Positions 33,441-43,552 are shown, numbered from the stretch's first letter. The stretch: 64,000 nucleotides of DNA from Prorocentrum cordatum (GCA_963575745.1 CAUYUJ010014203.1:298125-362124), one strand, 5' to 3'. The notes: a model not told the origin generated them from the sequence alone. Made by a program: numbers and translations.

Positions 33441-33848
33441 TCACGCGCCCCCCGCGGCTGGCTCCGCAGCGACGTCGTTGTCGCTGTCGCCTCCAGCCGC
33501 GACGTCGCTCTCGTCGTCGGCCTCCTCCTCCAGGGGGGCCGGGCCGGCGAGGCGAGAGAGCAGTTGGCTCTCCTCGCAAAAGGCGAACTGCATCCCGTAC
33601 TCTGGGAGCAGCGCCTTGTCGGCCCACTTCAAGACGCGGTCCAGTGCTGGACTCTTGTGGCGTTTAGTCGCCAGCTTCCGCGCTGTCGCGAGCGCCTTGG
33701 CTCGCTGGCCCGCGCACTGGCGCAGCAAGGCCGACCAAAAGTTGGAGTCCAGCGGCGGTGGTGCTGTCGAGGGCGGCCACTTTCCGGACGCGCCGTCCCT
33801 AAGACGGAGGTGGCAAAACACAACCGCCAGAGAACTGAACGCAGACAT
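33441..33848 (-). CDS. Hypothetical protein, terminal exon
   Basis: A 135-residue frame from ATG 33848 to TGA 33441. The N-terminal half is non-repetitive: 'SAFSSLAVVFCHLRLRD', 'NFWSALLRQCAGQRAKALAT', a Lys/Arg-rich stretch, and 'LDRVLKWADKALLPEYGMQF'. The C-terminus is acidic and Ala/Gly-rich. A CTGTCGCAG acceptor precedes the ATG, so an upstream exon may lie beyond the adjacent GGA tract and assembly gap. No family recognised. The opposite strand is also open but reads less like protein. Confidence 0.4.
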   Translation of the reverse strand: MSAFSSLAVVFCHLRLRDGASGKWPPSTAPPPLDSNFWSALLRQCAGQRAKALATARKLATKRHKSPALDRVLKWADKALLPEYGMQFAFCEESQLLSRLAGPAPLEEEADDESDVAAGGDSDNDVAAEPAAGGA

Positions 33849-33900
33849 TTCTGCGACAGCGAGGAGGAGGAGGAGGAGGAGGAGGAGGAGGAGGAGGAGG

Positions 33901-34000
33901 NNNNNNNNNNNNNNNNNNNNNNNNNNNNNNNNNNNNNNNNNNNNNNNNNNNNNNNNNNNNNNNNNNNNNNNNNNNNNNNNNNNNNNNNNNNNNNNNNNNN
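33901..34000. other. Assembly gap (100 N)
   Basis: Exactly 100 N bases. The left flank is (GGA)n and the right flank is a CTT/CCT repeat on the same strand, so the gap sits where purine and pyrimidine tracts meet head to head. Its true length is unknown and frames crossing it are meaningless. Confidence 1.
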
Positions 34001-34260
34001 CTTCTCCTCGTCCTCCTCCTCCTCCTCCTCCACCACCTGTTTTATTATTCCTCCTCCTCCTCCTCCTCGTCCTCCTCCTGCCTCTTGTTCCTGCTCCTCG
34101 TCCTCCTCCTCGTCCTCCTCGTCGTCCCCCTCCTCCTCCTCCTCCTCCTCCTCCTCCTCCTCCTTGTCCTCCTCCTGCCTCTTGTTCCTACTCCTCGTCC
34201 TCCTCCTCTTCCTCCTCGTCGTCCTCCTCCTCCTCCTCGTCCTCCTCCTGCCCCTTGTCT
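34001..34260. repeat. (CCT)n tract with CTTGTTCCTGCTCCTCGT interruptions
   Basis: CCT repeat with two or three copies of a TGCCTCTTGTTCCT insert. It could form a long hairpin with the GGA tract on the other side of the gap. Confidence 0.9.
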
Positions 34261-35030
34261 CCCATTGTTTCCCGCCTCTTCGCGGCGACAGCGGCGGCGG
34301 CGGGTGGGAAGAGGGCAGGGAGCAAAGATCAAACATGAATCGGACTGGATAAGAGAAGCTCGACGCATGAGGTTGGATTGTTTTGCGCCGCCCGCTGGCG
34401 GTCGTCTGGGGTGGCGAAGCGCGCCTGCCAACCGCACAGGAAAGTGTAGAGATATGGAAACATGGATATATGAAAATATGGAACGCCTACAAGTGAAACG
34501 CCCGCAGGTTCCCCAATGGGACCTCCAAGCCCACCGAAACGAACCGTTCACAGATCACGTGGCCAGCCAGCCAGTCAACCCGCCAACGAACAGAACCAGC
34601 CAGATTGAAGGGGACCAGTTCCCAGCGCGGTGTAGTGACGTTAGGCTTGTAAGACGGTTGATACGGGGTCATGAAAAATATGCCCGCCGAGGCGGCCGTG
34701 ATCGCGCATTTGTGATAGTATTTCCTCTGAGAACCGTGGTAAGATGCCAAAGGAACTTTGGTCTCGTGATCTCCAACACTGATACCGTGGGCTACATGCT
34801 CAGCGAGAGAGGGGTTGGGATAAGCCATGGCTAAGACAATGGGCAATCCGTATAGCAAATGGTAAGAAGCACGGGAAGGGAGGAGGCCGGCCGGCCGACG
34901 CCCGTGCGCGGGCGCACGGCAGCGCGCTCCTGTTCTGGCTTGGCACCAAACAGCCGTAGCCATTTCCCCAATGAAGATGACGGGGGTCGGCAGCATGAGG
35001 CGAAGCCTCGGGTATCTTCGCTGCGGCTAC
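34261..35030. other. Probable 3' region of the integrase-OTU gene
   Basis: On the minus strand this follows the last recognised exon of the gene at 41.6-35.0 kb. A 169-residue minus frame (34487-34996) is open with balanced composition and 'GLPIVLAMAYPNPSLAEHVAHG', and might be a further exon or UTR. No motif identified. Confidence 0.3.
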
Positions 35031-36092
35031 CTGAGCTTTGTCAGCCCTCAAGGCTCTCCACTTCCTACTGCTATTACGCAGCGAGCGCCTGGTCTGCGAA
35101 GGAAAAACAGCTTTCTCATCGCAGAGCCTCTTGAGCGAAGCCGCTTCCGCGAAGCCCTGCCGCTTCAGGTCCTTGATGACCTTCGTTTTGCCGCCGCTGC
35201 TCGCGCCCCTCATCCCGTCAACGGTCCGCAGCACAGTGCCCCGAGATGGCTCGGCCGATTGCTTGCTCATCAAACGTCGCCTCTTCGCCTCGGGAGCAGG
35301 AGCCGATGCCGGCACTGGCGGGGGCCGACTGTTCGACCGGACGGCCTCCGACACAGGGCCAGACATGTCGGGGCCGAGGAGCGTGTCCACGCACGGCGCT
35401 TCTCGGAAGAGGTCGTAATGGTTGCCGTTCTTGTGGAGCAAGTGCACGGCGACGGCGCCTTCTCGAAGGGTTCCGGGGGATCGCTTCATCCGCAAGCCAT
35501 GGGTCCCCCTCTCGTAGCACGTGATGGGCACAGGGTACAACTGTTCCATGGCGTACATGGCCACTCCGCTGGCGAAGTACCGCGGGGTCCGGATGAACCG
35601 CGCGATCTTCGCCCACTCGGCGCTCGCATCGACGTGGGGGTCGTCCTCGAGCTCGGTCCGAAGGAGGAATTCGATGGAAACGTCGCCCACGAGGTGCGAG
35701 CGGTGCTCATCGATCCAAGCGGCAGCGTCCTGCCGGCATGCCTGGCCCATGACGGAAAGCCGCTCCGCGCTGGGCACTTCCCCCTTGATCCCCTTAGCGG
35801 CGTAGGCGGTGGCGCTGAAGAGGCAGTGCCCGTCGTCAGGAATGTTGATCGCCTTGGGCAACGCCCCCGTGCGCCTCCGCGCCGGGGGCGGCGGCGGCCG
35901 CGCGGAATCTGCCTGGGAGCTGGCGGTGTCCACGACGGCCATGCGAGCGCTGTCCCTGTGGATGGTCCGGACCGTTGCCTTGGACTGGCCCGGCTCGGCC
36001 CCCTTGCGCTTGACCTCAAGCAATGGCCCCGCGACGCCAACGATCTCGAACGACCCGTCCTCGCACTTATCGTGGGCGTCCTTCGCGCCGAC
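35031..36092 (-). CDS. Integrase C-terminal segment plus OTU-like cysteine protease domain (exon D)
   Basis: This 354-codon exon follows a CAG acceptor (36093-36095) and ends before GTAGCC at 35030. Residues 1-50 read 'DGSFEIVGVAGPLLEVKRKG' then 'TVRTIHRDSAR', the form of an integrase C-terminal module. Residues 80-235 are OTU-like: 'NIPDDGHCLF' supplies the Asp-Gly-x-Cys box (Cys about 90) and 'HKNGNHYDLF' the catalytic His block (His about 225). OTU enzymes are cysteine proteases that usually cleave ubiquitin. The tail is basic ('AKRRRLMSK', 'SLRNSSRKWRALRADKAQ'). Joined to exon B it continues 'GDVVWIQKSQ' in phase. The frame extends to 34800 in poor-quality sequence, which I read as intron. 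Confidence 0.7.
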
Positions 36093-36121
36093 CTGCCGGC
36101 AGAACGGATAATCCCATCGGT

Positions 36122-36335
36122 CCTCTGGGCGTCGGTGGTTTAGGGCGTTTCCTCTTCCACCCCTCCCTCTTCCCTTTCGGGGAGGGGTTTACCCCTCCCC
36201 CTACCCCCTCCCCGTGGACCTGGACGGGGGGGGGCCGCGAGCGGTCAGAGCGTCCAATACGGCCTCGGCGAGGAAGCCAAAATCATGGATTTTACTATGG
36301 TTTGGGCCCCATTTTGGCCTTCTGAGGGGGCAGCG
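36122..36335. repeat. 210-bp direct repeat, copy 1
   Basis: It begins near GGGCGTCGGTGGTTTAGGGC, passes GGGAGGGGTTTACCCCTCCC (a near-palindrome) and GAGCGGTCAGAGCGTCCAA, and ends at CCTTCTGAGGGGGCAG. Copy 2 starts 616 bp later. Confidence 0.85.
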
Positions 36336-36369
36336 CTAATTAAAGCCCCCCTCTTCTTTGATCGATTTC

Positions 36370-36540
36370 CTCCACGATGGCCGCAAGAGGCCCCCAGGAT
36401 GCCCCAAGAGGCCGCAGGATGGCCCCAAGATGGCCCCAAGAGGCCCCCCCAAGAGGCCCCCAGGAGGCCCCCAAGAGACCCCCAAGAGGCCCCAAGAGAC
36501 CCCCCAGAGGCACCCAAGGTGCTCCCAGAGGCCTCGGCGA
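36370..36540. repeat. CCCCAAGAGGCCCC repeat (reverse orientation of the CTTGGGGCC family)
   Basis: Units of CCCCAAGAGGCCCC and CCCAGGAGGCCCCC. A second block follows repeat copy 2 at 36950-37080. Confidence 0.85.
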
Positions 36541-36739
36541 TAATGTCAAACCATTGTTTGCACTAAGGTTTTAGCCACATGTTGGCCTCTTGGGGGGGGG
36601 GCACTGATTAAGATGACTCCAAGAACGCCTCGGAGAGCCCAAAATGACCTCCAAGATGGCTCAAGAAATCCCAAGATGTCTCATACTGGCTTCCTCTGTG
36701 TGCTGTCCACTTCCCTGATCGAGGCAATCCCACCAGCCC

Positions 36740-36955
36740 TCTGGGCGTCGGTGGTTTAAGGCGTTTCCTCTTCCACCCCTCCCTCTTTCCCTTCGGGGAG
36801 GGGTTTACCCCTCCCCCTACCCCCTCCCCGTGGACCTGGACGGGGGGGGCCGCGAGCGGTCAGAGCGTCCAAAACGGCCTCGGCGAGGAAGCCGACATCA
36901 TTGATTTTATTGAGATTTTGGCCCCATTTTGGCCTCCTGAGGGGGCAGAGATGGC
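36740..36955. repeat. 210-bp direct repeat, copy 2
   Basis: Nearly identical to copy 1. Differences cluster after the AGCGTCCAA word (CAAAATCATGG versus CGACATCATTG). The tight similarity suggests a recent duplication of the repeat plus its CCCCAAGAGG tail. Confidence 0.85.
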
Positions 36956-38072
36956 CCCAAGAAGCGCCCAGGAGGCCCCCAAAAGACCCCAAGATGGCCC
37001 CAAGAGGCCCCAAGAGGCCCCCAGGAGGCCCCAAATAGGATCCCGAACGGCCCACAGAGGCCCCCCCGAGACACCCAAGACGCCGAAAAGCCTTTCAGGA
37101 CGACCCTCTACTCGCCTGGGCGTCGTTTCTGGGCGGGCTGGTGGGGATGCGCGAAGCGTCTAGAATTGCTTTCAGGTTGCGAAGGGGGGCAGTGCCCAGG
37201 TATGCGGAAGGTTTTGTATCGACCTTCGGGCCGATCTCGCCCCCCTGGCTCGGGATTGAACCGCGGCCAAGTTTTCAAAGTCAGATCCCGCGAAGTCTCC
37301 TGCGCAACTCGTGATTGCTGGTGGAATGACAGCAAGAGAGAAGGGGGATAACGGGAGTGCGACGCGAACAGTTTTTAGTGCTGCGCCCAGCGCGGCGACG
37401 AGGAAACGGGGGGGAAGGGGGGGCAGGGAAGGTCCCAAGACCAGTTCGAAGGGGGCCGGTGCCCGAGATATCGTGTAGCGGTAACAACAATACATGCTAA
37501 CCATATAGCTATGCCGTTTGGCCGTGGGCCCACTGAGGTTAGCGCAATGGGAGACAGCGATCGGGGGCATAATGGATGTGAGATCCTTTATGCGATCAGT
37601 GACTTGGATAGTCAACAGTATTCTGACGCCGGCGCCCTAGGAGCCGAAATCGTTATTTGCCGGTCATATCACAACAAGCGCAACATCATGTCAAGTCTGA
37701 ATGGAAGGATTCTTAAAGCAACTACATGTCAACACAAGTGCAATATAATCTGCATTATCTTGGTCTTGGGATCCTCCTTTGGTCTCGGACTGAGCATGCC
37801 CAACTATTCGGGCACCCCTGGCCCAGTTCGCCTTCAGCGTTTCGGCGTGTGGTTGGCCATCCTCTTCAGGACCTGCCACGACCGACCGCGCGGGGCAGGC
37901 CGACGCTGTCACGAACGACATCCCTGTTTCCTCTGGGGCTCCTTCGCACGCGCCAAAGTCGCCCGCGTATGTCAAGCAGAGTCATTGGGACCTGCTGTTT
38001 TGGCCTTAGAAGGGGGGGAACAACTGAAATGGCAGCGGGGATTCTGTCGAGATGAATGTAAAGGAGCATGAC

Positions 38073-38798
38073 CTGACTCTTCTGGATCCACACGACGTCG
38101 CCCGTGTAGAACACCATGCCCCTGCTGGGCGAATTCCTCGACCACTGCAGCCGGCTGCCGATGTCTATCCGCAGCTGCCTGGAGGACATCGCGTCGCGGA
38201 TCGTGTTGACTTGGGTGACGTGGTCGTCAATCAGGTGCTGCGGCGCCCCATCGGCCTCCATCTTCTCCACCACCTCTGCATGGGCTGCCAGGAATGCGCC
38301 CCGACCGACCTCGGCGCACGCGGCCCCCGTGGCCTGCATCTGCTGCCGAACCGCCCGGTGCGTGAGCGTGCTGCGGCGAGGGAGAAGCAAGCGATGAAGC
38401 ACCTCTGGGGGGCACGAGCGCCTACCCCTGGAGGCGTTGTTCAAAGCCGCGGTCGCTGATTGCAATTTCGACCGGTCGTTCGCCAAGCGGCCCAAGACAC
38501 CGTTCATCCTCTCTGTCAAGCCGTTGGACGCTGGATGTCCCGGCGGGATAAACACAGGGACCGTGCCGAACGTGTTCTCCATCAGCGCGTTGATCACGGA
38601 TTTGAACTGCCCCCCGTTGTCGCTCCACCACACTGTCGGGGCGTGGTTGACCACGGACATCGCCCAGTCAAGCAGGAAAGACTGCACCCCAGACAAACTC
38701 GCGGAGTCTTGTTCCGAAGGCGCAGCGTCGAAGTCCTTGGCCCACAACTTCCCGCTGGCGAAATCCACTAGCACGAGTAACGTCCAAGACGGCATTGC
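38073..38798 (-). CDS. Retroviral-type integrase catalytic core (exon B)
   Basis: A 242-codon exon, phase 0 at both ends. It starts after the AG at 38799-38800 with 'AMPSWTLLVLVDFASGKL' and includes 'WWSDNGGQF' (catalytic Asp, exon residue 60) and 'NGLTERMNGVL' (catalytic Glu, residue 96). The 35 residues between them match the DDX35E spacing of retroviral and LTR-element integrases exactly. The first Asp lies at the end of exon A in 'VIGLDLKV'. The C-terminal half is helical and Arg/Ala-rich, ending 'GMVFYTGDVVWIQKSQ', the usual start of an integrase C-terminal SH3-like region, which continues in exon D. The core residues are all present, so the catalytic domain looks intact. Confidence 0.85.
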
Positions 38799-39491
38799 CT
38801 TGGCGGAATAACGAATTTCCTCGGTTCCTGCTCCTCCTGCTCCTCCTGCTCCTCCTCTTCGCCCTGCTCCTCCTCCTCCTCCTCCTCCTCCCCCTCATGC
38901 CCCCCGCCCTCCCCCTCCTCCCCCGCCTCCCCCTGCTTCTCCTCCTGCTCCTCCTCCTGGTGCTGCTGCTGCTCCTCTCCTCCTCCTCTGCCTCCTCCTC
39001 CTCCTCCCCCTCCTCCTCCTCCTCCTCCTTCCTCCTCCCTCCTCCCCTCTCCTCCTCCTCCCCCTCCCCCTCCTCCCCTCCCCCCTCCTCCCCTTCCTTC
39101 CTCCTCCACCTCCTCCTCCTTCCTCCTCGGGCCCCCTGCTTCTCCTCCTCCTCCTCCTCCTCCCCCCCCTCCCGGTCCCAAATCCTCCTTTTCCTCCTCC
39201 TCCTCCTCCTCCTCCCCCCCCTCCCCTCCTCCACCCCCCCCTCCCCCTTCTCCTCCTCCGCTTTTTTAGCCCCCAACGAACGTCCCTCATCATCCCGCTC
39301 CCCACCCTCTTCATTCCGTTTCCTTTTCTTCCCCCTCCTTTTCCTCTGCCTACCTCCTGCCCTCCAGCTCGTCCTCCACATCCCGTTCGTCCTCTTCGAA
39401 CTCCTCTTCCCCCCCCTTTTCCATCCTTTTCCCCCTCCTGTTCCACCTCTTTCTTCCCCGTATTTCCCCCTCCTCCCCTTTCTCTCCTGAC
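38799..39491 (-). other. Intron made of (CCT)n repeat
   Basis: It separates the first integrase Asp (exon A) from the rest of the core. The minus strand starts GTCAGG and ends CCGCCAAG. Nearly all of 38822-39480 is pyrimidine-rich CCT repeat. The Arg/Gly/Glu-rich translation of exon A continuing through it is an artefact. Confidence 0.75.
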
Positions 39492-41437
39492 GCGCGTGAA
39501 TGGCAGGACCTTCAAATCGAGCCCGATGACACTCAGCGCCTCCAATTTCCCAGGGAGGTGTTGGAGCGGCGCGTCTGCGACGCAGGCTCCGCGAGAGGTG
39601 CTTCGGCGACACGTGGCGCATCTCGCCGCGTAGAAGGTGGCGCCCAGGTCGAGGTGCGTCCAGCCCCCCATAGCATCGACAAGGGCCCGGCGCAGTCCAT
39701 CGGCCCCACCGCTGTGCTGAAGGTCCTCATCGCGCGCTTTCTTGAGTAGCTCAAGCTTCTCTTCCACCGCCAGGCCCCCGTCGACCTCGATGTTGGTTAG
39801 CTGAGAGCGGCCGCGCAAGGTCCGCGCGGCGTTGTTGGCACGGATGTCATCAGAAGGCAGCGCGCTTGCCGAGGTGAGGATGAATCGTAGAGCCTCTGGC
39901 CGAGACTCAAACATGTCCTCGTCGACTTTGTCGGCAGGCTCTGGGGGCGGGCCTGGCTTCTCAGCGCACCCCTTGCAGATGCGTGGCTCGTAATCCGCTG
40001 AGAGCCACACGGGCCTGGCAAAAGATGCCTTCCCCAACTCGGCGCGGCAAGACGAACACTGCTTGAGCTTTCTCGGGCGATGGCCACTGCAGACGCCCTT
40101 CCCAGGGCGTGCCTTTTGAGCGCAATCCACGCGCCGCTTGTCGCTGCCGTACTGGAGCTGGGTCTTGGAGAAACTCGACTTGGCCAAATGCTCTCCGCAG
40201 CCTGCGCACGTGAACGCTCCTCTGGCGCACTCCAGCTCGGCGCCGTCGCCGCTCGCGCCGTCACCTCCCGCGGGCTGCGGGGGCGGAGGGCGGTGGGGCG
40301 ACGCGCCAGCATCGTCGGGAGGCGCCCCGCCCTCGGACACGGCCTTGCCTGACCGTGGCGGGTCGTTGCTCGCGGCTTTTGCAGCGGGGGGCGGGGGCGA
40401 GTCGATGCGCCCCAAATCGCCCGGGAAACGACGGAAGGACGCCGCGGGCCAAGGGCGGCTTTGCTCGGCCGCGAGCGCGCGGGCTGCAGACACCGGCGGC
40501 GTAGCAGGCGCTGGCTCCGCAGCGCCCGGGGCGTGCCCCGACGGCCTGGATGGGGCTGGTGGCTGCGCAGGCGGCGCGGCCCCGCTCGGCGCCTGCGCGT
40601 CGCCGGAACCCGAAGAAGGTTCGGCAGTTTGCGCGTGGGCGACGAGCATCGGCGGCGCACTTGGCGGCGGAGGCGGGCGGCCAGCGTCGGGCTGCGGCGC
40701 GGCCGCGGGCGGCGGCGGGGATGTGTCTGCGGCGGAGCTTCTTCGGAGCACCCTGTCCCTGGCCTTCTTAGCGGTCGTCTCCCTGTGAGCTTCCCGCGCC
40801 GTAGTTTTGCGCCACTGCGCGGCCGCGATGCAATCTTGCAGGGGGGCGTGCGGCGACAATTCCCAGAACTCGCAGCGCGCTTTCCAGTCCAACCTGCTGG
40901 CGCCGTGGGCCACAGGTGACGCCTTGTACTGGGCAGGTGCGCGAGGTATCTGCGCCGACACGTCGCCTGCTCTGTCGACGGTCAGGCGCGGCGCGTGCCT
41001 GGCGGTCAGGGAGTAGAAGCGGGCAGCGCTGAAGAAACTTCGCGACACGGTCACAAGCTGCGCCGTGCATAGCTCATGCGGCTTGGCGTTGAGGGGCCCC
41101 GGCATGCGACCCAACTGTTCTTCCGCAGTGGAATTGGGACCTGTGCCCGACAGGCGCTGCAAGGTGAGTGCGACGTTGCGGCTTTCCCCGCCCCGCAGCC
41201 CCGCAGGGTCCATGGCGTGCCGATACTGGCGGTTTGAGCATTCCCATCCGCTGGTGGCCACAACGACCACAGGTGCCATCGCCAAGCACTCCGCGTGGCC
41301 ATCGGGCAGGACGGACACGTCAGCGTCGAGCATGATGATGTCCCCCCCGTGGGGCCCGACGAACATGAGGAGCGCCTCCGCGTGGGATCTGTGGATGAGG
41401 CCAGGCAGTTGCTCGCCGCTGTCAGAACTGGCAACTT
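39492..41437 (-). CDS. Proline-rich / Stc1-like zinc domain / integrase N-terminal region (exon A)
   Basis: The frame is open from just below a TAA at 41438; its first ATG is at 41366. Counting from that ATG: residues 1-200 include 'GGDIIMLDADVSVLPDG', an Asp-x-Asp-like site of unknown meaning; 210-380 are Pro/Ala-rich; 385-470 hold eight or more paired cysteines ('FTCAGCGEHLAKSSFSKTQL', 'LKQCSSCRAELGKASFA', 'RICKGCAEK'), the layout of the Stc1-type LIM-like zinc domain; 550-590 carry 'LQHSGGADGLRRAL' and 'CATCRR', an integrase-type zinc-binding pattern; 610-625 end 'LSVIGLDLKVLPFTR' with the first catalytic Asp. A GT donor at 39491-39490 joins in phase to exon B. No reverse transcriptase or RNase H motif was seen. 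Confidence 0.7.
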
Positions 41438-41605
41438 ATGGCCCGTCTTCTTGTCTTGGCTCACGAACCTCACCGTGAAAGTAGCCTGCGGCCCAAAAGC
41501 GCCGACGAAGTGCCGCGCATCAGCGATGGCACGATCGAGGAGGCCAATGGAAACCCCAGCCGCCATCAAATAAATAATCGCGAGAGAAACTGCTTGAAGG
41601 CGCAT
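41420..41605 (-). CDS. Hydrophobic N-terminal segment upstream of exon A (frameshifted)
   Basis: ATG at 41605 opens 'MRLQAVSLAIIYLMAAGVSI', a signal-peptide or membrane-anchor-like stretch, then 'FVSQDKKTGHKLPVL'. Near 41425 the coding sense passes to the frame of exon A ('SDSGEQLPGLIHRSHAEALL'), so I infer a single-base frameshift or a tiny intron. If continuous, the protein would begin with a secretory-type segment, which is odd for an integrase and may mean two genes are fused or juxtaposed here. Confidence 0.4.
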
Positions 41606-41939
41606 GCCAGTGGGATCGTGCGCGGCGTCGGCCGCAGTATCCAACCTTGGGCCAACGTAGACGGGACAAGAAAGAGTAATAACGATAGGACAACAAGAAC
41701 GATCAAGAACATTCTAGTTCGCGCGCGCGGGGCGGCCCATGGGAGCCCCCGGACGAAACATATGTACATGGGGGAGTCCCTGGCCCATGGGGGAGCCTCC
41801 ATATGTACATGGGGGCGAAGGCAGCATGACGAGGTAGCATGCCATCTGTGCGCCACTCATGACGTGGATGCACGCTCTGCTCGGCACTCGCAGAGCTGAT
41901 GTGGCAGAATGCAATGGTAAACAGCTGTGCAACAGCATG

Positions 41940-42065
41940 TATTCGCTCAAATGTGAAGAAGCCGTATTTCCGGACTTCGTGGACTTGTGCTTCCAGCCTC
42001 CTGTCTTGCTCACTTGCACATCGAAAGTGAGTCACGCAACGAACTTGGTCGCAACTGAAAGAGCG
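41940..42065 (-). repeat. ~130-bp direct repeat (copy 1) with conserved minus-strand frame
   Basis: It matches 42770-42905 at roughly 85-90%: shared words include CAGCATGTATTCGCTCAAATG, TTTCCGGACTTCGT, CAGCCTCCTGTCTTGCTCAC and ACGAACTTGGTCGCA. On the minus strand both copies stay open with 'SCDQVRC.THFRCASEQDRR' and 'FFTFERIHAVAQ', so this may be a remnant of a coding exon. Confidence 0.7.
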
Positions 42066-42129
42066 GAAGGCTCCCGAGAGACATCCCAAGAGTCTCCGCG
42101 AGGCATTCAGAAGGCCTTTGACTCTTCTG

Positions 42130-42400
42130 ATCGCCATTATCCTCCTCCTCTTCCCCCTCATCATCACCATCATCATCATCATGATCATCATCATCATCAC
42201 CATCACCATCACCATCGTCAAGACCACCACCATCATCGTCATCATCAGCATCATCAATATCAACATCAACATCATCATGCGCCTATTCCTCCTCCTCCTC
42301 ATCCCCCCCTCCCCCCCCTCATCATCCTCCTCCTCTTCCGCCTCCGACTCCTCCTCCATCCCCCCCCCCTTGGGGTGCGACGGCCTCCCCAGCAATTTGT
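42130..42400. repeat. CAT/ATC and CCT tract
   Basis: CATCAT with CACCAT variants to about 42285, then CCT-rich sequence. No gene. Confidence 0.9.
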
Positions 42401-42496
42401 TCCTCTGTATGCTGCCCCGCTTCCTTGATCACCTCTACTCGCCTGGGCGTCGTTCCTGGATCGGCTGGTGGGGGTGCGCGAAGCGTCGAGAATTTA

Positions 42497-42755
42497 GCTT
42501 GAGCTATCCTGACCCCATATTGGGCCGTGTGGGGTGCACCTTGGGACCATCTCGGGCTCTCTTGAGGCCATCTTAGCGGTCTCAGCCATCATGGCCCCTT
42601 GGGGGCCATCTAAGCACTCTTGGGCCGGGAACGGGGGGTCCTGGAGCCCCGGTGCCGGCATGGAGACAAATGGGGCCGGGCCCCCTCGGGGACCTGGAGC
42701 CCCTATATAGATGAAGAATATGGGTGTTTATGCACGCAGAGGTGGCAGACTACAA
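42497..42755. repeat. ~255-bp direct repeat R1
   Basis: Shares order and sequence with 43592-43840: GAGCTATC(C/T)TGACCCCAT, GGGCCGTGTGGGGTGCA, TGAGGCCATCTTAGCGGTCTC, GGGGTCCTGGAGCCCCGGTG, GACAAATGGGGCC, and GGAGCCCCTATATAGATGAAG, ending at ACGCAGAGGTGGCAG. Its first half belongs to the CTTGGGGCC family. The TATATAG near the right end recalls an LTR promoter, but the terminal TG/CA and polypurine tract expected of an LTR were not found. Confidence 0.8.
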
Positions 42756-42769
42756 TGATAAACATCTGT

Positions 42770-42905
42770 GCGACAGCATGTATTCGCTCAAATGTGAAGA
42801 AAGAGGATTTCCGGACTTCGTTGACTTGTCCCTCCAGCCTCCTGTCTTGCTCACTTGCGCATCGAAAGTGAGTCATGCAACGAACTTGGTCGCAGCTGAA
42901 AGAGC
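42770..42905 (-). repeat. ~130-bp direct repeat (copy 2)
   Basis: Second copy of the segment at 41.94 kb, inside a 232-residue minus-strand open frame (42703-43401). That frame lies within the insertion headed by the spliced leader and may be its body, but it shows no known motif. Confidence 0.7.
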
Positions 42906-43412
42906 GGGCGGCCATGCAAAACGAACGCGAAATGCCGCGCAAACGTGCGTCGCAAATAAAACGAACAATACCGCGAACAAACTTCCGTGCATCAACAGAA
43001 ATAGGTAACCAAAAGATCTGTAAACAATCTGGAGGGATTCGCTCGACCCAGCACACTCTGGAGTGTCGGGCACTGACTCCGCACTCGGAGATCCTCGTCT
43101 CAGGTTTAGCTTGAGACGCTATGTGGCGCCTGCAAGCCACCTGCAGGCGGACGCCACCTGCAAGCCAGCATTGCAGCCTGACGCGCATTGGCGCGAACGG
43201 CACGCACACTGAGGCGCCGACCCATTCCCTTCCTGAACATTCGAACGCCAACAATGAAACTCCGCCACCCTGTCGCAGGCTTCTCTCGTTCCTCAGATCG
43301 GAGCTTGGGGGGGGGGGGGGGGGCAAAGGGAATGGGATGGATCGGCGAAGAACGAGCTGAATCAGCATGGAGCTTGGATGCCGCTCAGATTCTATAGGCA
43401 CTGCACCCCTCT

Positions 43413-43457
43413 CCCCTGCGCGCTCCGCGCGCCAGGGGCGGCGCTGAAGGCGCCGCC
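43413..43457 (-). other. Two adjacent GC-rich hairpins downstream of the spliced leader
   Basis: 43413-43438 folds with CCCCTG/CAGGGG and CGCGC/GCGCG stems (one bulged C, TCC loop). 43437-43457 folds with an 8-bp GGCGGCGC/GCGCCGCC stem. Read in the direction of the leader they follow it by about 100 nt and would structure a 5' UTR or a non-coding RNA. Confidence 0.6.
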
Positions 43458-43506
43458 AGGGGTCCAGCGCAGACTGTCGGACATTGACCCCGCACTAGGA
43501 AATCCT

Positions 43507-43529
43507 CGTCTCAAGTTTAGCTTGAGACG
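43507..43529 (-). other. Perfect 9-bp hairpin CGTCTCAAG...CTTGAGACG
   Basis: The stem is perfect with a five-base loop. It is the first structure after the spliced leaders. A second copy with one mismatch is at 43096-43118, flanked by the same GATCCTCGTCTC and CTATGTGGC context but without leader sequence. Confidence 0.7.
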
Positions 43530-43537
43530 CTATGTGG

Positions 43538-43552
43538 CTTGAGCCAAAATGG
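43538..43552 (-). other. Relict (truncated) dinoflagellate spliced leader
   Basis: On the minus strand this reads CCATTTTGGCTCAAG, the last 15 bases of the dinoflagellate spliced leader, directly downstream of the intact copy. Loss of the first seven bases is expected when a re-integrated transcript is trans-spliced again at the AG within the old leader. Confidence 0.9.

Larger units (their letters stand above)
36093..38072 (-). other. Long intron with direct repeats and CCCCAAGAGG repeat
   Basis: It separates integrase exons B and D. It holds two ~95% identical 210-bp direct repeats (36122-36335 and 36740-36955), each followed by a CCCCAAGAGGCCCC tract. A minus frame near 37700-37975 ('ETLKANWARGARIVGHAQSE') has some coding character and may be an extra exon, but skipping it gives the better protein join. 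Confidence 0.5.

Noticed and set aside
33478-34338. ORFs crossing the run of N
   Set aside because: The gap length is arbitrary, so the frame across it has no meaning.
37225-37275. Possible tRNA on the minus strand (GGTTCAATCCC)
   Set aside because: The T-stem does not pair properly and no cloverleaf could be drawn.
38895-39490. Arg/Gly/Glu-rich C-terminal extension of the integrase exon A frame
   Set aside because: It is translation of a CCT repeat in an intron; splicing at 39491 joins the integrase core correctly.
41438-41899. Plus-strand ORFs opposite the integrase gene
   Set aside because: Shadows of the minus-strand coding frame or of repeats; no motif of their own.
42703-43401. 232-residue minus-strand ORF within the spliced-leader insertion
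   Set aside because: Kept only as context: the frame crosses repeats and a G-run, and no motif supports a protein.
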